The position numbers and the translations under genes were made by a program. 39,998 nt of DNA from Pseudomonas kairouanensis (GTDB taxonomy: Bacteria; Pseudomonadota; Gammaproteobacteria; Pseudomonadales; Pseudomonadaceae): assembly GCF_004682055.1 (NCBI RefSeq), contig NZ_QUZU01000054.1:1-39998 (forward strand). The letters are read 5' to 3'. Within the stretch, counting starts at the first letter, position 1. Each line of letters starts with the position of its first letter. The notes beneath the pieces were generated by a model, which was not told the origin of the DNA, ran no database searches, and saw nothing but the letters and a program-made list of their open reading frames with translations. Below are positions 32,868 to 39,998 of this stretch, piece by piece.

Positions 32868-34484
32868 TTAGAAACGCGCTACGCCGAAGGTATTTAGCTG
32901 CAGTTCACGCACCTGCGCCTCATGGCAGATATCCAGCAAAAAACCGAGCAAGGTGCGGGTATCCCGTGGGTCAATCAGCCCGTCATCCCACAGGTTGGCA
33001 CTGCCATACAGCGCGGTGGATTGGCTGTCGAGCTTCTGCGCGGTGACCTGCTCCAGCATGTCCAGCACCTTGGGGTCGGGTACCAAACCGTCTTTGAGTT
33101 GCTTGGCCTCGGTGACGATGCGCAGCACCTTGCCCGCCTGCGCCCCGCCCATCACCGCTGTACGGCTGTTGGGCCAGGCGAAGATAAAGCGCGGGTCCAG
33201 GCCGCGGCCGCACATTGCATAGTTGCCAGCGCCGTAGGAGCCGCCCACCACAATGGTCAGTTTAGGCACCCGTGCATTGGCCACCGCCTGGATCATCTTC
33301 GCGCCGTGCTTGATCACCCCTTGCTGCTCCGACTCGGTACCCACCATGAAGCCAGTGGTGTTATGCAGGAACAGCAGCGGGGTGCGGCTCTGGTCGCACA
33401 GTTGGATAAACTGCGCGGCCTTGCTCGCACCCTTGGGCGTGATGGGGCCGTTGTTGCCGATCACACCGACGGCACGGCCCTGGATATGCAGGTGGCCGCA
33501 GACGGTGTGGGGGTCGAACTCGACCTTGAATTCGAGGAAGTGGGAGGCGTCTGCCAGGCGCGCGAGGATTTCACGCACGTCATAGGGTTTTTTCGGATCG
33601 TCTGGGATCAGGCCCAGCAGGTCGTCGCTGGGGTACAGCGGTTCGGTGTAGGTTCTTTTGGGCGAAGCCGGCAGGTGATCATTCCACGCCAAAGCGCTGA
33701 CAATCTCGCGCACGATGCGAATGCCATCGGCGTCATTTTCGGCCAGGTATTCTGCGGTGCCGGCCACTTGCGCATGCATCTCGGCGCCACCCAGTTCCTC
33801 GTCGGTGGCCACTTCGCCGGTCGCGGCCTTGAGCAGCGGCGGCCCGGCCAGAAACAGCTTGGCCTTGCCGCGCACCACCACCACGTAGTCCGACAAGCCC
33901 GGCTGGTATGCCCCGCCCGCCGTGGCCGAACCGTGCACCACGGTGATCTGCGGCAGGCCCATGGCCGACATACGCGCCTGGTTGGCGAAGCTGCGCGCGC
34001 CCTCGACGAAAATCTCGGCGGCGTAGTTGAGGTTGGCACCGCCGCTTTCGGCCAGGGTCACCACCGGCAGTTTGTTTTCCAGGGCGATCTGTTGCAGGCG
34101 CAGGGATTTTTTCAGGCCGGTAGGGGAAATGGTGCCGCCCTTGATCGCACTGTTGTTGGCCACCACCAACATGCGCACGCCGCTGACATAGCCGATGCCG
34201 GCGATCAAGCCGCCCCCGGCGGCGCTGCCGTCCTTGTCGTCGTGCAGCTTGTAGCCGGCCAGGCTGGCCAGTTCCAGGAACGGCGCGCCAGGGTCCAGCA
34301 GCAGGTTGAGGCGCTCGCGGGGCAGCAGTTGGCCGCGCTTGTCGAACTTGGCCTTGGCGTCTTGCGCTTTGCCGAGCAGGGTGTGCTCCAACTGGCGCAC
34401 CTGTTGGATGCCCAGCAGCATGGCTGCGCGGTTGTGGGCGAACTGGGCGCTGTGGGGGTCGAGCAGGGATTCAATCACGGGCAT
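32868..34484 (-). CDS. atuC: Geranyl-CoA carboxylase, carboxyltransferase beta subunit AtuC
   Basis: AtuC transfers the carboxyl group from AtuF-biotin to geranyl-CoA. The protein is 538 aa, with tandem crotonase-fold carboxyltransferase domains. Visible blocks are LNLLLDPGAPFLELASLAGY, VTLAESGGANLNYAAEIF, HGSATAGGAYQPGLSDY, and in the second half LFLHNTTGFMVGTESEQQG and GGSYGAGNYAMCGRGLDPRF. The methylcrotonyl-CoA carboxylase beta subunit is the nearest alternative; the neighbours decide. The start lies 3 bases after the atuB stop, with its ribosome site inside atuB. Confidence 0.91.
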   Translation of the reverse strand: MPVIESLLDPHSAQFAHNRAAMLLGIQQVRQLEHTLLGKAQDAKAKFDKRGQLLPRERLNLLLDPGAPFLELASLAGYKLHDDKDGSAAGGGLIAGIGYVSGVRMLVVANNSAIKGGTISPTGLKKSLRLQQIALENKLPVVTLAESGGANLNYAAEIFVEGARSFANQARMSAMGLPQITVVHGSATAGGAYQPGLSDYVVVVRGKAKLFLAGPPLLKAATGEVATDEELGGAEMHAQVAGTAEYLAENDADGIRIVREIVSALAWNDHLPASPKRTYTEPLYPSDDLLGLIPDDPKKPYDVREILARLADASHFLEFKVEFDPHTVCGHLHIQGRAVGVIGNNGPITPKGASKAAQFIQLCDQSRTPLLFLHNTTGFMVGTESEQQGVIKHGAKMIQAVANARVPKLTIVVGGSYGAGNYAMCGRGLDPRFIFAWPNSRTAVMGGAQAGKVLRIVTEAKQLKDGLVPDPKVLDMLEQVTAQKLDSQSTALYGSANLWDDGLIDPRDTRTLLGFLLDICHEAQVRELQLNTFGVARF

Positions 34485-34487
34485 GGT

Positions 34488-35360
34488 TTATTGGTCTCCC
34501 TTGAGCACATCCGGCAGGTACGCGCGGTGAAAGCCATTGAACGGCTCGCTGGGCGGCTGCGCTTTGTGCAACGGCCAGGCGCGGCTGCCCAGGCTGGCGG
34601 CGCCGTCGATGCGCAAGGTGCTGCCGCTGATAAAGGCGGCGGCGGGGCTGAGCAGGAACACAATGGCGGCGCTGACTTCCGACTCGGTGCCGATGCGCTT
34701 GAGCGGCACATGCTCGCGCAGCGTGGGAATCACTGCCTTGAAGGCGCCTTCGTAGGTGTCCATGCCGCTGGAGGCGATCCAGCCCGGCGCCACGGCGTTG
34801 ACCCGCACCCCGGCGTAGCCCCATTCGAAGGCGGCGGTCTTGGTGAAGTTGTCCATGCCCGAACGCGCTGCCCCCGAGTGGCCCATGCCAGGCATGCCGC
34901 CCCACATGTCGGCGAGCATGTTGACGATGGCGCCGCCGTGCTTGCTCATGGATTGGTTGAACACTTCCCGGGCCATCAGGAAGCCGCCCACCAGGTTGGT
35001 GCGCAGCACGGTTTCAAAGCCTTTTTGGTTGATCGACGCCAGCGGTGACGGGTATTGGCCGCCCGCGTTGTTGACCAGGCCATGGATGGGGCCGTGATCG
35101 TCGAGGGCCTGGGTGACCAGCGCCTTTACCGCCTCTTCATCGCGAATATCACAGGCCTGCCAATGGGCGTGGCCGCCGTCTTCGGCAATCTCTGCCGCGA
35201 CCTTTTGCAGTTTGTCCGGCTTGCGTCCCACCAGGATCACCTGCGCACCCAGGGCCGCCAGTTCATGGGCGGTGCAGCGGCCAATACCGCTGCCGCCCCC
35301 GGTGACCATCACGGTGTGCCCCTGGAACAGGTCGGCTTTGAAGATCGAGGCGTAGGCCAC
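34488..35360 (-). CDS. atuB: Short-chain dehydrogenase AtuB
   Basis: AtuB is an SDR-family oxidoreductase of the acyclic terpene pathway; its exact step is not settled as far as I know. The protein is 290 aa. The Rossmann motif TGGGSGIG (about 20-27), NNAGG, and a C-terminal half with VNAVAPGWI are present. The usual catalytic Tyr-x3-Lys is not seen in its normal form. Around the expected place the sequence reads GHSGAARSGMDNFTK, with Ala where Tyr is expected. GTG 35360 follows AGGAG by 7 bases and gives the MAYASIF start known in other pseudomonads; an open frame back to 35573 is inside atuA. Confidence 0.9.
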   Translation of the reverse strand: MAYASIFKADLFQGHTVMVTGGGSGIGRCTAHELAALGAQVILVGRKPDKLQKVAAEIAEDGGHAHWQACDIRDEEAVKALVTQALDDHGPIHGLVNNAGGQYPSPLASINQKGFETVLRTNLVGGFLMAREVFNQSMSKHGGAIVNMLADMWGGMPGMGHSGAARSGMDNFTKTAAFEWGYAGVRVNAVAPGWIASSGMDTYEGAFKAVIPTLREHVPLKRIGTESEVSAAIVFLLSPAAAFISGSTLRIDGAASLGSRAWPLHKAQPPSEPFNGFHRAYLPDVLKGDQ

Positions 35361-35373
35361 GGCAGCGCTCCTT

Positions 35374-37152
35374 TCAGTTGAAGTGGTCGGCGATGTGTTG
35401 CGGCACGGCAATGGGGATTTCCAGCAGTTGCTGGGCGAAGGCCTTGCCTTGGGGGTCGATACGCAGGCTGGCAATACCGCCGCCGCCCAGGGCGTTTTCC
35501 AGCAGGAAGTTGAGGCTATGGCTGCCGGGCAGGTACCAGCGTTCGACGCGACCGTGCAGCGGGTCGAGCACATGGCCCATCCACTCGACGATCACCTCGG
35601 GCGTCAGCGCTTCGGCGATCCACGGCAGGTACTCGGGGGCGCGGGCGATCACGCCGATATTGCTGTGGTTGCCCTTGTCGCCGGAGCGGGCCACGGCGAG
35701 TTTGACCAGGGGCACGCTGGCCTCGGCAAGGCCTTGGGGTTTAGGCGGCTGCAGCGCTGTGCCGAGTGTGATGAGCGCAGGTGTGACAGGCAGTTCGCAG
35801 TGATGGCGCTGGCCTTGGAACTCGACCTGCGGCGTGCAAAAAGACTTATCGATCAAAAAGGAAAACAACCGGATCAGCGGATACACCGTGGGCCGCCCAC
35901 CGACGATGCCTGTGAGCCCCGGCGCCATGCCGGTGGCGGCCTGGGCGATCTCGCGGGCGAACAACACCAGCGCTTGCTTGCTGGGGTGGCGCACCGCGAG
36001 TTTCACCACCACTTCGCGACAATCGTGGCGCCGGGCGTGTGGGCCGTAAGTGGCCTCGCTGCCCAGCAGTTCGATATTCACCTCGGTGTAGGGCGCCCAA
36101 CCACGCTGGCTGAACAACTCAGAGGTTTTGTTAATGATCGCCTGGCTCACCCGTTCGGCCTTGGCCACGGCGTCGATACCGGCGATCAGGCAACTGGCGG
36201 TGCAGCGAAAGCCATCCGGATAGGTGGCGCTGACCTTGTACTGGTTGGTGGGCGGCAGGCCCTTGGCGCCGTGCAGGCGTACGCTGTGTTGGCCTTGTTG
36301 CTGCAAGGTGACCTGGCTGAAATCGCAGATCACGTCCGGCAGCAAGTAAGCCCTTGGGTTGCCGATTTCATACAGCAACTGCTCGGCTACGCTGAGTTCG
36401 CTGATCAGCCCGCCGGTGCCCTCGACCTTGTTCACGCTGAAGTGGCCGTCGGCGCTGACTTCGACAATGGGAAAACCGATGTGCTCGTAGTCCGGCACAT
36501 CGCGCCAGTCGGTGAAATTGCCGCCGGTGCACTGTGCGCCGCATTCGATGATGTGCCCGGCCAGGGCGGCCTGGGCGAGGCGGTCGTAGTCGTGCCACGA
36601 CCAATTGAATTCGTGCACCAGTGCGGCGCTGACCACCGCGCTGTCCACCACGCGGCCGGTGATGACGATATCGGCGCCCAGTGCGAGCGCCTGGACAATG
36701 CCCGGTGCGCCAAGGTAGGCATTGGCGGATACGCACATCGGCGGCAGTGGTGTGCCGTTGAACATGTCGGGGATGGCGTGGAGTTTTTTGAGCTGGGGTT
36801 GCAGGTCGTCCCCCAGCAGTACGGCGATTTTCAGGGGGATGGTGGCCTTGTCACAGGCCGCTTGCAGGGCGGCCGCACAGGCTTGGGGGTTAATGCCGCC
36901 GGCGTTGCTGATTACGCGGATGCCCTGGCGCTGGATATCCGCCAGCAGCGGCGTGAGCACCTCGACAAAATCCGTGGCGTAGCCGGCCTGGGGGTCTTTC
37001 ATCCGTGCGCCGGCGAGGATCGACATCGTGACCTCCGCCAGGTAGTCGAACACCAGGTAATCCAGGGCGCCGCCGTGCACCAACTGGGCGGCGGCGGTGC
37101 AGGTGTCGCCCCAGAAAGCGCTGGCACAGCCGATACGAACCGTCTTGCTCAT
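35374..37152 (-). CDS. atuA: Acyclic terpene utilisation protein AtuA
   Basis: AtuA is needed for growth on citronellol and geraniol, but its reaction is not known to me. The protein is 592 aa. The N-terminal 450 residues are the DUF1446/AtuA domain (RIGCASAFWGDTCTAAAQLV, VISNAGGINPQACAAAL, GADIVITGRVVDSAVVSAAL). The C-terminal 120 residues are the AtuA-like ferredoxin-fold domain (ARSGDKGNHSNIGVIARAP). AAGGA precedes the ATG. It is the first gene of the atuABCDEF unit, divergent from atuR, and reads out through the double operator. Confidence 0.93.
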   Translation of the reverse strand: MSKTVRIGCASAFWGDTCTAAAQLVHGGALDYLVFDYLAEVTMSILAGARMKDPQAGYATDFVEVLTPLLADIQRQGIRVISNAGGINPQACAAALQAACDKATIPLKIAVLLGDDLQPQLKKLHAIPDMFNGTPLPPMCVSANAYLGAPGIVQALALGADIVITGRVVDSAVVSAALVHEFNWSWHDYDRLAQAALAGHIIECGAQCTGGNFTDWRDVPDYEHIGFPIVEVSADGHFSVNKVEGTGGLISELSVAEQLLYEIGNPRAYLLPDVICDFSQVTLQQQGQHSVRLHGAKGLPPTNQYKVSATYPDGFRCTASCLIAGIDAVAKAERVSQAIINKTSELFSQRGWAPYTEVNIELLGSEATYGPHARRHDCREVVVKLAVRHPSKQALVLFAREIAQAATGMAPGLTGIVGGRPTVYPLIRLFSFLIDKSFCTPQVEFQGQRHHCELPVTPALITLGTALQPPKPQGLAEASVPLVKLAVARSGDKGNHSNIGVIARAPEYLPWIAEALTPEVIVEWMGHVLDPLHGRVERWYLPGSHSLNFLLENALGGGGIASLRIDPQGKAFAQQLLEIPIAVPQHIADHFN

Positions 37153-37188
37153 GAGAAATCCTTCTCCAGGTGGCTGTTGGCGAGACTA

Positions 37189-37204
37189 CCAAGCAAGCGC
37201 TTGG
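37189..37204. promoter_or_regulatory. AtuR operator, atuA-side copy
   Basis: CCAAGCAAGCGCTTGG is the exact reverse complement of the site at 37233-37248. It is nearly symmetric itself (CCAAGC...GCTTGG). The centres of the two sites are 44 bases apart, about four helical turns. It lies 37 bases upstream of the atuA start. P. aeruginosa AtuR is reported to bind two inverted repeats in this same gap. Confidence 0.8.
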
Positions 37205-37232
37205 TTTGTAAACTATTGACATAGGTTTTCAG

Positions 37233-37248
37233 CCAAGCGCTTGCTTGG
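37233..37248. promoter_or_regulatory. AtuR operator, atuR-side copy
   Basis: CCAAGCGCTTGCTTGG is the mate of the site at 37189-37204. Between the two lie 28 bases that include TTGACA (37216-37221), a consensus -35 hexamer on the plus strand, though no convincing -10 follows. Occupancy of both sites would cover the promoters of atuA and of atuR itself. Confidence 0.8.
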
Positions 37249-37311
37249 CTGGCGGTCACGGCCTAAATTGCCGGCCAAGACGTCTGTAGAAGTGAAGGTG
37301 AGGAGAGCAGC

Positions 37312-37935
37312 ATGGATGAGCAAAAAGCCCTGCGGGTGATGCGCACCATGGTCGATGGTGGCCAACTGACCGACCCCGAAAGCGCCCGGGGCAAGCTGCT
37401 GCAAACCGCGGCCCACCTGTTTCGCAACAAGGGTTTTGAACGCACCACCGTGCGCGACCTGGCCAGCGCGGTCGGGATCCAGTCGGGCAGCATCTTTCAT
37501 CACTTCAAGAGCAAGGACGAGATCCTGCGGGCAGTGATGGAAGAAACCATCCACTACAACACCGCGATGATGCGCGCTTGCCTCGAAGAAGCGACCAATG
37601 TGCGCGAACGCGTGCTGGCACTGATCCGCTGCGAATTGCAGTCGATCATGGGCGGCAGCGGCGAAGCCATGGCGGTGCTGGTGTACGAGTGGCGCTCGCT
37701 GTCGGCCGAGGGCCAGGCTCAGGTGCTGGCACTGCGCGACGTGTACGAGCAGATCTGGCTGCAGGTGCTGGGGGAGGCCAAGGCGGCCGGTTATATCCGG
37801 GGCGACGTGTTTATCACGCGGCGCTTCCTGACCGGGGCCTTGTCGTGGACCACCACCTGGTTTCGTGCCGAGGGCAGCCTGACCCTTGAGCAATTGGCCG
37901 AGCAGGCCTTGTTGATGGTTCTGAAAGCCGATTGA
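37312..37935 (+). CDS. atuR: TetR-type repressor AtuR
   Basis: AtuR represses the atu genes until a pathway intermediate, probably a terpenoid CoA ester, is present. The protein is 207 aa. The TetR helix-turn-helix lies at about 28-75 (LLQTAAHLFRNKGFERTTVRDL, VGIQSGSIFHHFKSKDEIL). The C-terminal ligand and dimer domain is all helical. GAGGAGA precedes the ATG. It is divergent from atuA, with two operator sites between them, so autoregulation is likely. Confidence 0.93.
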   Translation: MDEQKALRVMRTMVDGGQLTDPESARGKLLQTAAHLFRNKGFERTTVRDLASAVGIQSGSIFHHFKSKDEILRAVMEETIHYNTAMMRACLEEATNVRERVLALIRCELQSIMGGSGEAMAVLVYEWRSLSAEGQAQVLALRDVYEQIWLQVLGEAKAAGYIRGDVFITRRFLTGALSWTTTWFRAEGSLTLEQLAEQALLMVLKAD

Positions 37936-38028
37936 GGCGCAAGCTATTAATTTGGCGGTGGAAAGTTGTCTCGCCGGACGAAAACGCCTAGCTTATCGCC
38001 ATCAGAGTATTGAACGGTGTATGCCTTA

Positions 38029-38817
38029 ATGTTTTCGCCTTGGCGGCTGGCTGCAGGACTGACTATATGGGCATTGGGCACCGCGTGGTGGCTGCCGGCA
38101 ACGGCGGCGCAATTGGTACGCATCGGCGCGGCGCATTTTCCACCCTACACCGTGCGCCCCGAGCAGGGTGCCGACACTGGCCTGCTGCCGCAGCTGGTCG
38201 AAGCCCTGAACGCCTCGCAAACCGACTACCAATTTGTGCTGGTGCCTACGTCGATCCCCCGGCGCTTTAGGGATTTCGAGCAGGGCCGGGTGGATATGGC
38301 GATCTTCGAGAACCCCGCCTGGGGCTGGCAGAAGATCCCCCACACCAGCGTGGACATGGGCCTGGAAGACGCCGAGATTTTCGTCGCCCAGCGTGAGTCC
38401 GCTCGGGGCCAGGACTACTTCGCCTCGCTCACGGGAAAGCGCCTGGCGGTGTTCAGCGGTTACCACTACGCCTTTGCCAACTTCAACCCCGACCCCAAGA
38501 ACATGGCTGAGCATTTCAATGCCACCTTGACCTACTCCCATGACAGCAACTTGCTGATGGTCGCTCGCGGGCGTGCGGATATTGCGCTGGTGACGCGCTC
38601 TTACCTCAGTGATTTCATGGTGCGCAATGCCGAGATGTCCAGCCAGTTCCTGGTTTCGGAGCGTATTGACCAGGTCTATCACCACTACGCGCTGATACGG
38701 CCAAAGGCACCGATCACCGGTGAGGCGTTTGCCGGGTTGCTCAAGGGCCTGCGGGACAGCGGCGCGCTGCTGAAGATCTTCGAACCCTATCGCATCGATG
38801 TGATGCCCACGCCCTGA
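38029..38817 (+). CDS. Periplasmic solute-binding protein, SBP_bac_3 type
   Basis: The protein is 262 aa. The N-terminal signal peptide is MFSPWRLAAGLTIWALGTAWWLPATAA. The mature part has the two-lobed amino-acid-binding layout (VRIGAAHFPPYTV, RFRDFEQGRVDMAIFENP, GKRLAVFSGYHYAFANF, LLMVARGRADIALVTRSYL). No permease or ATPase gene is adjacent, so it may be a stray transport component or a sensor-like binding protein. ATG 38029 gives the better signal peptide; GTG 38017 is the alternative. Neither has a clear Shine-Dalgarno site. The ligand is unknown. Confidence 0.85.
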   Translation: MFSPWRLAAGLTIWALGTAWWLPATAAQLVRIGAAHFPPYTVRPEQGADTGLLPQLVEALNASQTDYQFVLVPTSIPRRFRDFEQGRVDMAIFENPAWGWQKIPHTSVDMGLEDAEIFVAQRESARGQDYFASLTGKRLAVFSGYHYAFANFNPDPKNMAEHFNATLTYSHDSNLLMVARGRADIALVTRSYLSDFMVRNAEMSSQFLVSERIDQVYHHYALIRPKAPITGEAFAGLLKGLRDSGALLKIFEPYRIDVMPTP

Positions 38818-38822
38818 CGGGC

Positions 38823-38846
38823 TAAATTTCTGCTCGCGATTCACGT
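38823..38846 (+). promoter_or_regulatory. PvdS iron-starvation box
   Basis: TAAAT (38823-38827) and CGT (38844-38846) are exactly 16 bases apart, matching the PvdS-type promoter TAAAT-N16/17-CGT. A GC precedes TAAAT, as in many such boxes. It lies 39 bases before the acetyltransferase ATG and points to iron-starvation control. Confidence 0.75.
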
Positions 38847-38885
38847 CACTTCTTCATCTGTCGACGATTATCGTGAGCCCCTCCC

Positions 38886-39899
38886 ATGTCCAATCTCAAT
38901 GACCTCTCGGTCCTGCCATTACCGGCCGGGCCTGCCTTGAATGCTGATGAAACCGACCGCCACCTGAGCTTGACCCTGGAAGGCCAGCCATTGGTGCGTT
39001 TGCGCCTTGAACGTGGCGACGAGTTGCATGTGCATTTGCAGGATGCCAACCACGTCGCCCCGGTACGGGCGTTGTGGGCGGCCAGTTACTGGTTGTTCGT
39101 CAAGGAGCCCGCGCGCCAACGCCTGGTCTGGCACCTTGAACATGCCGCCGACGAGGCCTTGCGCAGTGGTCTGTTGGTGGCTACCGAAGTGGCCGGGCAA
39201 TTTCACTGCGAGCGCACGTTGTTCTGGCAACTGCCCCAGCCCTGGCTTGGGCAATCGGTGAATGGCAGCTACCCGCAGCAGATGCTCATCAGCAATGGCA
39301 AGCGCCACCCGGCCCGCGCACCCAAGCCCCGTGGCGAGGTTTACCGGCGTTTTGATGCGCGCCTGGGGGCGTGGATTTCCTTGCGTACGGTCGAGATCGA
39401 TGTGGACCTGGCGCGCTTCAACCGCTGGCAGAACAGCGCCCGCGTGGCCAGTTTCTGGCAGGAGAGCGGCAGCCTCGAACAGCACCGCGAATACCTGGAC
39501 AAGCTGGAAGCCGATCCCCACACCCTCACACTCATCGGTTGCTTCGACGACGAGCCCTTTGCGTATTTCGAAGCCTACTGGGCCAAGGAAGACCGCATCG
39601 CACCGTTCTACGACGCGGCTGACTACGACCGTGGCATTCACATGCTGGTAGGGGAAGAACATCACCGTGGCCCGCACAAGGTGGCGAGCTGGTTATCGGC
39701 GCTGGTGCACTACCTGTTCTTGGATGACCCGCGCACCCAGCGCGTAGTGGCCGAGCCGCGTGCCGACAACGCGAAGATGATCGGCCACATGCAGAACCAG
39801 TGCTTTCACTGCGAGAAGGAATTCGATTTCCCTCACAAGCGAGCGGCGTTGATGATCTTAGGGCGCGAGCGGTTTTTTGATCGGTGTGGGTTGGTCTAA
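38886..39899 (+). CDS. GNAT acyltransferase, siderophore hydroxyornithine acetylase type
   Basis: The protein is 337 aa. The N-terminal half is a GNAT-like domain without clear motifs. The C-terminal half (about 160-335) is a GNAT fold of the IucB/AlcB/PvdYII kind, with TLIGCFDDEPFAYFEAYWAKEDRI, DRGIHMLVGEEHHRGPHKVASW (each shown in part), and TQRVVAEPRADNAKMI, where the acetyl-CoA-binding region lies. PvdYII of type II P. aeruginosa acetylates N5-hydroxyornithine for pyoverdine. A PvdS box upstream supports a pyoverdine role here. No other pyoverdine genes are in the window. The start lacks a purine-rich site. Confidence 0.83.
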   Translation: MSNLNDLSVLPLPAGPALNADETDRHLSLTLEGQPLVRLRLERGDELHVHLQDANHVAPVRALWAASYWLFVKEPARQRLVWHLEHAADEALRSGLLVATEVAGQFHCERTLFWQLPQPWLGQSVNGSYPQQMLISNGKRHPARAPKPRGEVYRRFDARLGAWISLRTVEIDVDLARFNRWQNSARVASFWQESGSLEQHREYLDKLEADPHTLTLIGCFDDEPFAYFEAYWAKEDRIAPFYDAADYDRGIHMLVGEEHHRGPHKVASWLSALVHYLFLDDPRTQRVVAEPRADNAKMIGHMQNQCFHCEKEFDFPHKRAALMILGRERFFDRCGLV

Positions 39900-39913
39900 C
39901 GCGGACTTCAACG

Positions 39914-39998
39914 GTGGGAGCGGGCTTGTGTGGGAGCGGGCTTGCTCGCGAAGGCGGTGAATCAGTCAATATTTTCGGCGACTGGCACACCGCCTTCG
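39914..39998. repeat. REPIN with a duplicated head, cut by the window end
   Basis: GTGGGAGCGGGCTTG occurs at 39914 and again at 39930, a 16-base tandem duplication. The second copy continues CTCGCGAAGGCGGTG, and the inner arm CGAAGGCGGTG is mirrored by CACCGCCTTCG at the window end. The right REP lies outside. It is the GCGGGCTTGCTCGCGAA variant. Confidence 0.85.

Noticed and set aside
28920..34484. Leucine/isovalerate (liu) cluster with methylcrotonyl-CoA carboxylase
   Set aside because: atuA, atuB and the divergent TetR gene with paired operators are specific to atu; liu clusters have a MerR-type regulator and other neighbours.
1..39998. CRISPR array or integrated phage
   Set aside because: The only repeats are dispersed REP/REPIN pairs and codon repeats; there are no regular spacers and no integrase, capsid or transposase gene.

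Overview
The window is a stretch of a Pseudomonas chromosome, most likely from the P. fluorescens group. The flagellar and chemotaxis gene order (fliK, fliLMNOPQR-flhB, flhA-flhF-fleN-fliA, cheYZAB-motCD-parA-parP-cheW) is that of Pseudomonas. The protein sequences match Pseudomonas orthologues closely, from memory of the families. The intergenic regions carry REP/REPIN repeats with GTGGGAG heads, of the kind common in P. fluorescens-type genomes.

Region 1 (1-12969) holds late flagellar genes. fliK, fliL and flhA each have a well-formed sigma-54 promoter upstream. fliL to flhB is one tight operon for the switch complex and the type III export gate. A cold-shock gene and a REPIN sit between flhB and flhA. 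flhA-flhF-fleN-fliA encodes the export gate, the polar GTPase, the flagellar number ATPase and sigma-28.

Region 2 (13126-22084) is the main chemotaxis operon: cheY, cheZ, cheA, cheB, the second stator motC-motD, a ParA-like ATPase, a CheW-domain ParP-like protein, cheW and a DUF2802 gene. CheA has an unusual linker with four copies of an EFE-x-LL motif and a (GCC)9 tract. This fits array positioning by the ParA/ParP pair encoded downstream.

Region 3 (22304-28845) is mixed. It holds a YegS-type lipid kinase that overlaps, tail to tail, a two-component pair (NarL-type regulator and HisKA_3 kinase). It also holds a small unrecognised protein that looks like a CheA P1 domain without its histidine, and cheV behind an excellent sigma-28 promoter. 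A MOSC protein, a strong bidirectional terminator, ppnP and a DEDDh exonuclease follow.

Region 4 (28920-37935) is the acyclic terpene utilisation cluster atuABCDEF on the minus strand, with the divergent repressor gene atuR. The atuR-atuA gap holds two 16-bp operator-like sites that are exact reverse complements of each other. A reversed REP pair separates atuE from atuF. atuG and atuH are not next to the cluster.

Region 5 (38029-39998) holds a periplasmic solute-binding protein and an acetyltransferase of the hydroxyornithine/siderophore type. The acetyltransferase has a textbook PvdS iron-starvation box upstream. The window ends inside another REPIN.

I saw no rRNA, tRNA, CRISPR, prophage or transposase gene. 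No wholly new system is evident. The best leads are the histidine-less Hpt-like protein next to cheV, the repeated CheA linker motif, and the PvdS-type box on the acetyltransferase.
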